A stretch of DNA of 64,000 nt from Pegea sp. RAD2-039 (lineage: Eukaryota; Chordata; Thaliacea; Salpida; Salpidae): positions 434,001 through 498,000 of the forward strand of contig JAQGEQ010000020.1 in NCBI GenBank assembly GCA_034620365.1, given 5' to 3'. The position numbers were made by a program, and so were the translations under genes. The notes beneath the pieces were generated by a model. It was not told the DNA's origin, searched no databases, and saw nothing but the letters and a program-made list of their open reading frames with translations. How positions within the stretch are numbered: position 1 is the stretch's first letter; each line of letters begins with the position of its first letter. Shown here piece by piece: positions 33,572 to 45,266 of this stretch.

Positions 33572-36500
33572 ATTTTCAAACTATTAGTTGGTAAAAACGA
33601 GAAAAGACTGAAGTAGTTATCAATTGACAAACAAGCGTACCTTGTGTCCACTCACCAAAATTTCCTAATTTCTCATCTGTCTTTTTACTGTCATTTTTCA
33701 AAATCTCAAAGAAATTCACTTTTGGTATTTTTAAACCAACAACTTGGACAATAGTTCAAGGAAATACTCTTCTGGTTCCTCACTATCACATGGTGATATC
33801 TGCTTGAAATATACAAGTTATGATTCGTGTAATTTTCTAACCCACGGTCACCTTTGCGGTTTTGTCCTCATCTAAACTCCCCGTCGTACAGCTTTCGCCA
33901 AAAACAATTAAATTCTTCAATATATCATCACTGACTTTTCACAATTCTTTTTACTGTTTTTCTCACTGTGAATACTTTTGTGTTACCAAACTTTTTTTTT
34001 AAATTATTTTATGAGTCAAACTGTTTTTTGCTATTCAATAATTTATACTTTTTGTATATGCACCAAACGAATAAACATCTCACTATATTGTCATCACATC
34101 AAGATGTTGTGATGTTAACAACTATTTCAATATATCTAAATATTTGATTGATTTATTCTGATTATGCAATAGTTTCTTCAAATTTCTTTTCGCATACATC
34201 ACATGGGCTTCCAGTTTATAAGAAAATATAAACGTTATTAACAAGTTTTAGTTTTTATTTATTTATTTTAATTTGTATGAAAAAGATGAACTATTTACTT
34301 GTTGCTTCAGGTTTTAGAGCTGTGTTCATTTCATATTTTAAAATCTTCTGTTCTTCAAATTTGTTACTTTTACATATTTAAAAACTTTCTATATTCAGCA
34401 ATCTATATTTAGATAAAGTTTCAAGAGCTTACAGATAACCATCGTTTACGAATGTTTTATTCTTTATAGTTTCAAAACCATTTTTATGAATTATTTTGAG
34501 CGCAGAATCAAATTTTATCCCCAAAATTTATCTGACAACGAACTTTTTAATATCTCATTAGATCTCTGAATGAGTTTAAAATTTTTTAAACTATCTACTT
34601 TTCACAGTTTACCTACAATCTCAATAATTTCGAAAAGTATGAAGATATAATTCTTAAAGTTTAAGATTCTTAAAGAAGACTTCTTGATAAAGATCCGGGC
34701 TTCTCAACCTTTTGAAGATCAAAGCGCAGTTCATGTTTAGAGTTAATCGACTATCGCACACTTTTAATCCTTCACTCCAAAGCTACTCACATAAATACAT
34801 CTAATTAATCACGGAAAGGATCTCAACAAAATTACAAAAATTGTTGTCGGGAACTTGATACCAACATCTTTGCCCTTAACTTCTTGTTTTACTAGATAAT
34901 CTGATTGTATCTACAAATTCTAACTGAGTAATATCTGCAGTTATTCTCATGGGGTTACCAAGTGTTCAATTAAAATTAAAAAAATAATTTATCTCACCTA
35001 CACGAACTTTGAACTCGTCAACTAAGTTGCTAATAAGTGTTTGATGTTTCAAACGATCTGTCTGCTAGTTGGCTTGCTGAGGATAGACATGTTGAGTTTT
35101 ACAAAGATGATAAAAGCAGATTTAGAGCTTTTTTCTAAGTAGTTATTTATAGATAAAAGGTGTATAGCAATGACAAACTATCAAGCCATTATTTGTCATC
35201 AAATTGAAAGATATATTTTCTTCCCTCAATTTACAATTCAATTTTTAAAACAAGATTATAGAATATTTTAGAACAGCTTAATGATCGCACAGTTAACATT
35301 ATCAGATCACCATAATCTGCATCAAGAACAGTTTTGAGCTTGCAATGTATCAATAGTATCAAATTTACTTTTGAAATTGTAATTTTAGTAACATGTTTTA
35401 AATATTTTTCATGATATATATCAGACTTATAGACATCATAATAACAATTCAAACTCTTGAAATTGTTGGGTTTTTTAACCATTTTAAAATAAACACGAAA
35501 TGGTAATTTTAAAAAAGCTTTTAAAAAATGTTTTTTACTAGCTACCCAATTTTTAAGTTTAGTAATAAAGTTTTTGCACTAATGTATTTATAATAAAAAA
35601 AAAGTTAAGAAATACAAGCAGCTACTTAATTTTTTACATTGATAAAAGTTTATTATAGAAACTTTACAATTCACAAAAGCAGACAATTTTTTTCACTTTT
35701 AAAGTTTTCATTAAAACTGCAGTGGAGTTTTTCTACTGTAGAATATTTTACAGAAAGAAATGTAAGCAGTGGTAAGCATTTAAGTTTTTTATAGTAAAGA
35801 GATAGAAGCTGTCTGAATTTTGGTTAATAACCTTTTGATTAATAAAATATAAAATTACAAAAAATTTGCATTTTAAATTAAGTTAGTAAAGAAGGTTTTC
35901 CATTTTCTTGAAAAACTAATTAAAACTAGAAACAGAATGTTTTTAAATGTCAAACCCATTTGACTTTTGCTATATTTTTTATCTGTAAATTGGTTATCAA
36001 TCATCAATATGAAATATTTCTAATAAGAAAACAAAAACCACAAAATACTTGTGAATATACGATAGCAAATGTTGCTTTATCTTTTCATTAAAAAGTTGCA
36101 TAAAAACCAGTTAATAATATATGTTGTATTACTGGAAAAAGCACAAAACTTTTTATTTCGATTTTTAGCCCACCTTAAAAAAGAAATAACTGAAAGAAGT
36201 AATTAATTCAACTAAGTTTAGTTTACCTCTGCAAATTGAGAGTAATAATTCAATTTTTATCATAAGGCGAGAACCTAAATTGGGGTAAATAAAAAAGATG
36301 CAAATATATCAGAAATGACAGAGTTTAAACTTATCTTTAAAAAAGTTTGTAAAAATGATTAAAACCAATTGTAATAGTATGATTCAGGTTTTTTATAATA
36401 ACGAGACACGAGTTGTCTAAATTTTGGTAATATTATATTTACCTTTTAATTATTACAAGAAAAAATGTATTCTAAATTATGTTGGTTAAATAATAATATA

Positions 36501-36616
36501 ATTTTTTACTTTCTTGAAAAATAGGTTATACGAGAGACAAAATTAAACGAATATAAAACCTATTTATATTTCATTATTTCTCATTTTTATCAGTAGCTCT
36601 TCTTCATTTGCTAATA
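33572..36616. other. 3' flank of UBXN10 and AT-rich intergenic region
   Basis: The first 400 bp after the UBXN10 stop are less AT-rich and probably 3' untranslated. The rest has no coding frame that I trust. Around 34696 the phrase GGCTTCTCAACCTTTT resembles the end of some hAT-type elements, but I found no matching second end. Confidence 0.5.
34070..34075 (+). terminator. Candidate poly(A) signal for UBXN10
   Basis: AATAAA lies about 500 nt after the UBXN10 stop codon, after a stretch whose composition looks like 3' untranslated sequence. It is a plausible but untested end. Confidence 0.35.
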
Positions 36617-36683
36617 TCTATTTATTTCAATAAATGCGAAGGAGGGTACCTGAAAAGAGCACCTCTCGCTAAAACACATTCTC
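36617..36683 (-). mobile_element. Truncated LINE 3' end, same family as the 25-kb element
   Basis: Read on the minus strand, this segment matches the last 65 bases of the LINE at 25311-26768 with about 5 differences, including the GCGAGAGGTGCTC core and the start of the AAAT-type tail. Weaker similarity continues to about 36760 and may include the ORF stop. It is a very short 5'-truncated insertion in the opposite direction. Confidence 0.85.
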
Positions 36684-38091
36684 TTTTAATTTTAGAAAAG
36701 TTATCATTTATTTTATGTTTTGCTTTCATTTATTTTCAATGTACTTTACAGTTTTGCAACCTTGAAAGCAATCTTTCAAACAGAGTTTAATTAAATGCAT
36801 TCTTCGCGTAAAAATCATATTTAACTAATTAAACCAAACATTATTATTTCCCAGTAACGTTGTTTGCTTTATCTTAAAACATATATTTACTATATCGTTG
36901 ATTTTTATATCTGTAAATAAAGTGATTGATTTTTCATAGCTTGTTGTTCAAGTTTAAAATCTCTTGAGTCTAAAAAAGTTTAAAACAATATATAGATATA
37001 GTTATATATAGATGATACTTTAGGTACCAAAATTATAAAAATTAATTTGTTTAGTTAAAATTCTAATTTAATAAACTACAAATTAAAAAACTTGAATAGA
37101 AAAGAATCAAATGAAATGTTCTAAGTTCTGAAATGTGCCCGCATGCTTAACCAAATATTTTCTTCTTTATATCTATCAAATTAACAAATATATTTTAACA
37201 AGTGGATTTCTAACAAATAGCTACTTAAAGAAAAAATCTAACAAAAATTATTTTAATTTGTTCAAGCTTTTGTAATCGATTTACATATAAAACTTAATTT
37301 TAGTTAAAAGTTTAGACAATTCAAAATGTAGAGAAGCTTGGAAAAATGGATTTGGATAAGAAAATAAAGAATACCCTATCTCCTGATGAAATAAGAAAAT
37401 TATCTTTAAATAAAGTTTTAAAAAACTTCTTGTCAACACAAGTCTGTTCAAAAAAAGGGTGCTAAGGAAGTACCCATAAGTTAAAATTATTACTTTGTAG
37501 AATTATAAAACTTTAAAGCTGATGCTATAAAAAGATTCTAATAACTATTTAATAAATGTTGTAATAACTTACTAAGAACCTCTAGGAATGTGACCAAATT
37601 TCAAAAAATATAATTTTTTTAGTTGAAAAAATATTTTATAAGCTGTTTATAGAATCAGCAAACTGGAAATCTATTTTGCCGAGTTGTAACAACTGTTTAA
37701 TCATTTAAAATCACCCTTTCAAGTATTTGTTAACTTTATTTGAAAATTAAATTAGAAAAATAATCTTGATGAGTTTAGCTTTTATCTAAACCATTTGACA
37801 AAAGCAAATTATACTTGTTTCCAAATTTATTTTATAAAGTTAAGGTTAAAGCATTATAGTAAATATGAAATTCAATTTTGTTCTTTTTAATCATTACAAA
37901 ATGCTAAAAAGTTGTTCTTGAAATCAGTTAGTCCAAGCAAAGCTACTTTTGAAATGATTATATGCAATGATTCAGAAACTTTATAAGGCTACAGCTACCA
38001 GCATTGTCTCACTTCAAGTTCCTCACAGCTGTTTGCAATAGACTAACTTCAATAAGAACTGATATTGACAGACTACCATCAAGCTTGTTGA
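36684..38091. other. AT-rich intergenic region
   Basis: I see no gene, RNA or repeat here apart from the faint LINE extension at its left edge. From about 37.9 kb the sequence becomes less AT-rich, leading into the ORF at 38.1 kb. Confidence 0.5.
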
Positions 38092-38124
38092 GATCAGAAA
38101 CTACTGGATGAAAGAAAAGTTGAA

Positions 38125-38521
38125 ATGTCACAACTCGAAATTTATTTGTTTGTTGCTCTAATAATTCTAATACTTTTTTCTTTTTTGTTTGATTCTGATA
38201 ATCCTTCGAAAACGTCTTCGGAAAAATTCTCAAGACTCAGTTGCTAATGACAACGTACTGCAGTTGATTCCACTTCATTCAAATGTTGCTGGGAGTAATT
38301 ATACAATTGCAACTGAAAAATCTGAAGAACCAGATGACAGCAAACCTGAAGAAAACAAGGATTCCTCTGAACAAATTGACAATAGTTCTGATGAGAGTGG
38401 AAGTAATACTTTGAGAGGCATACTTTTAGATTCAGATTCAGAATATGGGTGGTTAGATTCAGTTTTTGTCACCAGTATGTTTGCGCATATGAACATTTTA
38501 TTCAGCAGAACTTTTAAATGA
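38125..38521 (+). pseudogene. Possible single-pass membrane protein ORF, frame broken in a T-run
   Basis: From ATG 38125 the frame begins MSQLEIYLFVALIILILF, a short N-terminus followed by a strong hydrophobic segment. A one-base shift in the T-rich run at about 38174-38190 would join it to a second frame that continues the hydrophobic stretch, then RKRLRK as a typical stop-transfer signal, then an acidic Ser/Asp/Glu-rich tail (SDESGSN, DSDSEYGW). The layout looks like a small anchored protein. The break could be an assembly error in the T-run, a missed intron or real decay. The last residues run antisense to the zinc-finger remnant and are probably not coding. I recognise no family. Confidence 0.25.
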
Positions 38522-39050
38522 CTTGTCGCAAATTCCACAGCATTCCGGTCTTATTCCATGATGACAGCGATGATTTTTATTTAATGCTTGTTTGGTTTTA
38601 AACTCCTTCGGACAAATCTCATACTGAAACGTATTATTTTTTTATGTCTTTCCTTAAATTTTAACGAGTTACAACGAGGATCTTTTATGTGCATATCATC
38701 AGTTTCTTGCTGTGACTCTATATCTCTTTATTCTCATATTTTTCTTCAGTAACTCCAATCAGTGAAAGAAGTTTCATTATCACTTTTGTCACTTAAGAAG
38801 TCACGTGAGAAGGTTGTGAGGATTGCTCTGCTTTTAATTGCAGATGTTCTAAAGATCAGAAGATTAGAAGTTGATTTTGGATGTTAAAGACTCACTTTTG
38901 AAATAAACACGGAGCATGACGTAACGCATGCGTTTTGCTACATCAAGATAGTAGATAATAAAGACAATTTTTTCAGGCTGTGTTTGGATCCGCTGAATAT
39001 CCGGAGTTTAGAAGAACAAAGATCTTTCAACGAGTCTGTATCATGCTCTA
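38450..39050 (-). pseudogene. Decayed C2H2 zinc-finger gene fragment
   Basis: On the minus strand, 38477-38539 reads as a nearly complete C2H2 finger: CGICDKSFKSSAE, a stop codon in place of the expected leucine, then NVHMRKHTGD, with the C-x2-C and H-x3-H pattern and a TGxK linker. The finger before it (about 38559-38626) reads EICPKEFKTKQALNKNH followed by a GIRPE linker, with its first Cys changed to Tyr. Further upstream, to about 39050, an acidic and polar frame with three stops (SDKSDNETSF, ESQQETDDMH) could be the N-terminal region, reached through a frameshift in an A-run. Stops and shifts argue for a pseudogene. I cannot tell whether it arose by retroposition. Confidence 0.6.
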
Positions 39051-41933
39051 AAATGAATGTTTTAATTTGCCTCGTATTTGATCTCAATACTGATCTTTTT
39101 CAATATTGTCACTCGTTTTGATATCAATCTCAATGAAATCTGACTTCTATGAAAAAATGTTAATAAATTGTTACGTTTTGTAATTAATTGAATAAAACAT
39201 TTAAGTCTAAAAAATACATTTTGCAGTTTTTCTAAAGATTTGAAAACACAATATTTTTATCATGTACAAAAAACTATTTTTAAGCCAAAACTGTATTCTC
39301 TTGGATAGATACTAAAAAAATACATAGAGTAAACCCAACATTGCGCTGCAGCTCAAGTACATTGATGTTAAGCCAGAGCCTTTCTTGTTTATGATCTTTT
39401 ACTGCCAGCTCAAACGCAAAGTACAACGAAGACAACAAGAATGAAAGATGTTAGTTTTATGTTAATTAGCCTTCAACGAAGTCAACGTTTCAGTGGCTTA
39501 CAATATAAAACAGCAGAAAAACGCTCTATCGATTGGTTATATCATACTCTTAAAGCATATTGTTATTTTTGAGCTGAGATCTCTCCAAAATTATCTACAG
39601 CCTCGACGTCACAGCCATCAATGTTGATTGACTGGGGAGGGTTAACACCTTGGCCAAGAACGTTTTTCTGTTTAAACAGATTTTCATTTTAAATTCTGTA
39701 CAGGATGTGACAAATTTACTTTAATATTTGCGTAAAATGATCTCATCATGTTATAGAGGCGTGGTGGGCAAACAAACTTCAACAGTATCAAAAACTGTAG
39801 CTTATTAGCTCAAAAATAATTTTTTGCACATATTAGAAATATTCTGTTTCAAATTAATCTTTAGTAATATTAATTAATCTTTGTAAGCACCACCAGTAGA
39901 GTAAAAGCTTCTTTAATATGGTAAAAAAGCTTAAAAGACAAGATTCCATTCCTACATCAAAATCTTCATCATCTTAGTATTTTTTATTAGAAGATAAGAT
40001 TCATTAATTAATGAGTATACCATAGCGTGATTGTAGGAGCAGTGTTTTATGAAGTCTATAATAGTATGGTTGATATGTGGAACCATTTGTATTAGGATTA
40101 ATTTATAGAACAAGCTCTTTCAAAAAGTTATTACCATTTCAATTTATTATATCATCATTTTTAGGGGTAAATTACTGCCAAGTAGTTTTGGTTGGTTATT
40201 CAAGCAATTATAGCTTCTTTGACAATTAATAGCCTTTTTCTTTGATATATTTATGTAAATATCATTTTGTATATAAATATTTAAAACAAATATTCTTTAA
40301 AGCCGGGTATGCTATCTATGAATTTGAATATTTCGTTGGTAACAAGTGGTTTCACTGAAAACAAGTTTTATCAACTTTCTAAGAGAGAGTGCGCCGAATT
40401 GGACTGAGAAAAAAGATTGGCATCAATTAAAATATACCAGCACTTTAATGACTGTTAAATATATAAAGAAACAGAGGCGACGTTAATAAAATATAGAAAA
40501 TTCCAATGAAATGTTTATCTGTCTCTTCAAATTTTATAAAATCGAGGGCTCTAGTCGAATTTTGGAAATTCAGCTATGCTATGGTACATGTCTTTATAGA
40601 GGATAAAATATTCAGGTCATTTATTAATAGCAAAATCTTCAAAAAGCTTTTCAAGTCAGAGAGTCACTCAAAACCAGATTAAGAGCTCCAAATCGATTTA
40701 AGGTGGAAATGGATCAGCCTAATTTGCGAGGCAAGTAAATTTTGCAAAGTCAATCTCCAACTGTTGAAGAAGTAGGGTAAGGTTATCAAGCTATTTGTAA
40801 TGAAAGATTTCTGCGTACAAGTGTTACTGAGAAAAAATTTTTCAAAACCATAACAGGGCAGCGTTTGAATTGAAAAGAAGATGCTGAACATATATAACAT
40901 ATTTGTTGTTTGCGGACCTTAAACCTGATTGAAGGCCCGTAGTCACCAAATCTAAATATAACGTAAAGAAATGAGCGTACAACTAAGAGACAGTAACTAA
41001 ACAGAACAAGGAAGGTACAGTGCAGCACAGCAACAGTTTATGAAGAGCTCAATATATAGTGGTTAAAAATAAGATAACTGTAGTTAGACGATAAATCTAT
41101 TTACTAAAAGATCTGCTTTCCCGATAACATTGATTGAAATATAATTTTTTTGAACTTTTATTTTCAGGAATAAAATAGTGGCAACAAGCGAGGAAAGAAA
41201 ACTTTCATAATAAACGTTTCATAAACATAATATTTAAGTTTATTTGTACATGGATTGTTTAGGATTAAATCTATACAAATCCATACTATTTTGTTAAGCA
41301 TTACAAGGTCTCTGAAGCAGTATCAGTCTCTAAAATAGAAAAATAATTCGATAAATTGTTTTCAGCAACCTTTAAAAAAAGGATTTAAAGTATTAGGACA
41401 ACTCCGTACCATTTTCTTCATGCAATTTAACTTTCTTATTAAAATTAATTTGAAGGAAATTAGTTTTAATTCTCTGATACTAAAAACCACAATGAAATTT
41501 TGTAGTAAGCTTTTTTAGTTGTTTGTCATGAAATTTTAGACAACCCAAAATAGGATCTAACTACTTAGTCTTGAGATTAAGATAAGATTTTGAAATAAAA
41601 TAATTCCAATCTACCAGAAGTTAAGTGAAATAAACTTAATCATTGAGATGAATGTGGTTTTATGCAACCAGCTTATTTGTCATAGTAACCCATTTGAAGT
41701 TGCGGCCCATAACTTGCCAATCACTGTCTTAAAAACTCTAAAAACTTTTCTGTTTAAATTCACAACTATTGATGTTTTGATCGTTTAGTAATTTGTACAT
41801 CTTAGATTGATAACAGCAAAAATTTTGTAAATCGACAAAAGTTGAAAAATCTGTTTGTAATAAATTATATCATCAACAACCGAATCCAACAACAGAAATA
41901 TTTAATTGCATTTTGAAAGTTATCAAAAAAACT
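39051..41933. other. Intergenic region with unexplained, less AT-rich patches
   Basis: Two patches (about 39330-39700 and 40380-41040) are less AT-rich than their surroundings. The second holds two overlapping minus-strand frames of 73-80 codons that match nothing I know. They may be old transposon pieces. The rest is featureless. Confidence 0.4.
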
Positions 41934-41939
41934 TTTATT
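41934..41939 (-). terminator. Poly(A) signal AATAAA for NDUFB5
   Basis: AATAAA on the minus strand lies about 38 nt after the NDUFB5 stop codon, a normal distance for a short 3' untranslated region. Confidence 0.6.
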
Positions 41940-41976
41940 AAATTGTTAAAGATATATTTGAAGATCTGATAAGAAT

Positions 41977-44128
41977 TTATAATCCATGCTTTTTAGAATA
42001 TTCTTGAACTGTTTTATAATCACTTGGATTTTCAACAGCTGGTCGATCATTCCACAAGTACCAACCTTGATTTCTCAAAATTTGCAACTGATATGCTTGT
42101 CTAATCACGCTTCTGTAAAAGTAAAAACATTTAATTGAGTAATTATCACTGAAATCACTTCAAATTACTCTTGGCTGTAAACTTGATGGCTTCTTTCTAT
42201 TTTTGCCAATCTTCTATAATAAGAAATTTTGGGGTCTTGTTTAACATATTTTGCCCAAAATCGCTGAATAGGATGCTAGAAAAAGTAAAAGAAAAGTAAC
42301 AGGTTGCAAAGTAACAAGTGTGGATGACAGAATACAAATAGAAGTGAAAATACAACAAGCAGCTTTTCATTAAAGTAAAAAATTGCTTCTTAAATGTCAT
42401 AAATGAAATGAGAGACGAATCTCTGCAGCTTCTATAGTTTGCGGATCTATGTGAAGCCAAGCATCAATTTTGTGTTCAGAATATCGATGCTTAATGTGTC
42501 CTGAGATTCATATTTCTTCCTGCAGCTGGCTGCGTCCTTCATCTACTAGAACCAATTGATTCAAGTAACTTGATGCAAATCAAAAGACACAAAATGGATT
42601 TGAAGAGATTTTAAAAACACTTTTAATTTATTTTTAAATGATTTCAAATTTGCTGAATTTCTTGAATCTTCAGTAAAGACACTGATCTTCTATTACTCGC
42701 GACTTAATTGATTTCTTTGCTGATTGATTTTTAAAATTTTTTTCAACGAAAATGAAATCAATCAACTAAACACAGTTCTTGAGTAATGTTGTCATTTTTG
42801 AAAATCATGATACAAGCCACATTCTGTAACACAACTTGCTACCTAATGTTTGTTTTTCCATCTATTTGAGTGTTTAATCTATAAGCTACCACCGTGGTTA
42901 TAAATATCAACGGAATTGAAATAAGTCTTAGTGATATCATCAAGATTTAGAAGAGATTACAAAACAAGTTCAAACTACCTTGCTGTACAGTGGCAACTTA
43001 AATTACACAATATAGATGCCAATAGAAATCAAAGAAGTCAGAAAAGAAAGAGCAAGAAATAAAAAAAACATGTGTAGTAACACACATTTACTTAAAAGTT
43101 GTAAATAAACAATAAAAAATTAATAGATAAAATGTGAACTTACCGAAAAGAATTCATAATATTCAGGCTGATATAATTCAGGATCATAATCATATAGTTT
43201 CGCCTTACCAATAAATAAGTTACAAAAAGCAATTATAGAGCAAGAAGATGCTAATCCATAGAAAAAATATCTGAGCTGTAAGAAAGATCTTAGGATAAAT
43301 CAATTTGATAAAAGATTTTTTGAATCAATTCTATTTTATCAATATCTTATTAATAAGTAATTTCAAATACTAAAAAGAAAAACTTTAAAAATAATTGTCA
43401 ATATAAAGATAGATTATATTTATGATAAAAATCAAATTTGATTTATAATTACAATTGGTGAATAAAATTTATAATCTTTTGCAATAAGCAAACTTTTTAG
43501 GGTAGATGTTTATGAGATTCTCATATTTAAAGCTTGATTTTGTGAGATAGATATTCATAAATCAACAATTTAGTTTGATACAGTTTCAAATTTTATTAAA
43601 ATTATTAGATGTGGCATTTAAACCAAACTATATCAAGTCTTTTTATGAAATGAAAGTTATTTCAAAGAGCTAATAATTTTGTACAAAAATTTATGGTTAT
43701 TAAGAATTACTGTTAAGAAATTTTATTAAATAATTAGTTTTAGTTATCAATTAATTTATGTAATATATTTAGAGTTAAAATAATATCATAGAAATTAAGT
43801 CACAAAACTTTTAGTTAAAAGATTAAAAAGTAGAAAAACCTTTGTAGGAAAAAAATCATTTAACTTATGCTTGGTAAAAGAAAACAAATAACCAAAAAAC
43901 TCATTGATAAGAAAACTTACACTAATCCAAATATCCACGTTTCTTGTAGTTCTATATCTCATCATTCTAGGACCACCACCTCCACTTCTAACAACAGCTA
44001 TAAACAGATTCTTTTATCCATCAAAAATCAAATGATTTTGACACCAACTTACTTTTAATAACGTTGTAATTTGAATGTGGTAGAATTCTAGACACATTAC
44101 TACAAATCATTTTAGAAACCAACATCAT
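41977..44128 (-). CDS. NDUFB5: NADH dehydrogenase 1 beta subcomplex subunit 5 (complex I, SGDH), five exons
   Basis: This is an accessory subunit of the membrane arm of mitochondrial complex I. Exons 44053-44128, 43921-43997, 43144-43275, 42169-42275 and 41977-42112 join in frame with GT-AG introns to give 175 residues (vertebrate form about 189). The N-terminus (MMLVSKMICSNVSRILPH) is basic and hydrophobic, as expected for a mitochondrial presequence. A single membrane segment spans about residues 54-74 and ends in NLFIG, matching the family's VNVFIG. Next comes the hallmark PEYYEFFS-HPIQRFWAKYV, equivalent to PEHWEYYKHPISRW in vertebrates. The C-terminus contains GWYLWNDRPAVENPSDY. The identity rests on these segments; the N-terminus is fast-evolving, and the choice between two adjacent Mets is open. 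The intron between exons 3 and 4 is about 870 nt. Confidence 0.82.
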
Positions 44129-45266
44129 GAAACTGCTTAAATAAGAAGCAAATCACAAAATGATATCTATGATAGAATTAAAATTATTACAATTGAATTT
44201 GATAAAACTAAATTAAAGACAAACTTCAAGTCTATAAATTCTATCAACAGTTTTTCAAGCAAACGTGTTTGTAGTAAACACATAATAACTAAAATGTATC
44301 ATATATCAGTAAAAGATTTTTTAAATTTCTTATATAAACTTAATTCTTATAAATATATTCTGATATTCTTGTTGTACATTTATCAATTTTATTTATATTT
44401 AAACTACTATAAATTTTAGGTTAACAAAATCAATAACAATAAAAACAATAAACCTTTAGATAATTATAAAATTAAACCCCAAAAATAAAAATGATTTTTT
44501 AAGGAGTACGGTTTAATTTAATCTGTTTTTATTACACTAATTAAGCTGAATTGTTTAAATGAAAAATGATACAACATTAATAATTCTTATATAAAAGTAT
44601 GCAACAATAGATTATTTAAGAGATTTTAGAAATAAATTTAAAAAATAACTTAAATATTAAAAATCATATTAACTTTGCTTTTTTATTTAAATATCTTTTT
44701 ATATTTAGATAAAACCACAAATTTTGACTTCAAATAGATGAGCAAAAGTTATGGACTTTAGGAGTTTTGAGTTAAACAAACAAGTTTAAATTTTTTATAA
44801 TATTGAATTGAATCAATTTAATATAATTTTAATAAAACAAATAATAAACTGAAATTAGAAAACAAATAAAAAAAATGAATTTAGAAAACAAATGTTTTTC
44901 AAGGACGCTAAAAATTCAGTAAAAGGTTCAGACGAATTTGGTGTTTTAAAATTGACAGAAGTGGTTTTTAACACATAAGCCGGTTTTATTGTTACTACAA
45001 TTTAAGACATTCTAGTTAAAAAATAAAAAAAATTTTAGCTCTTAGATAATTAATTTTCAAATGACAGATTTTGAGGATCGATATAGTAGTGAAAACTGTT
45101 AAGTAGGAGAACGCAAGCTGTATTAAAATATCAATTAATTTTAGCCTAATAAATATATAATAATTTTATTTAGAAAGATAGACTTTCTGCGTTTATACAC
45201 CAGAATATATTGTAATAACTATTTCTATTTTTGTTCTGCAAATTTATTTTCATATTTATTACTTTG
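44129..45266. other. AT-rich intergenic region
   Basis: I see no coding frame, RNA or repeat. The sequence upstream of NDUFB5 should contain its promoter, but no motif stands out. Confidence 0.6.

Noticed and set aside
34690-34740. Phrase resembling a hAT transposon end (GGCTTCTCAACCTTTT)
   Set aside because: No inverted partner, no 8-bp target duplication and no transposase sequence found nearby.
43867-44058. 63-codon plus-strand frame
   Set aside because: It lies antisense over NDUFB5 exons 1 and 2, whose splice sites and phases are consistent.
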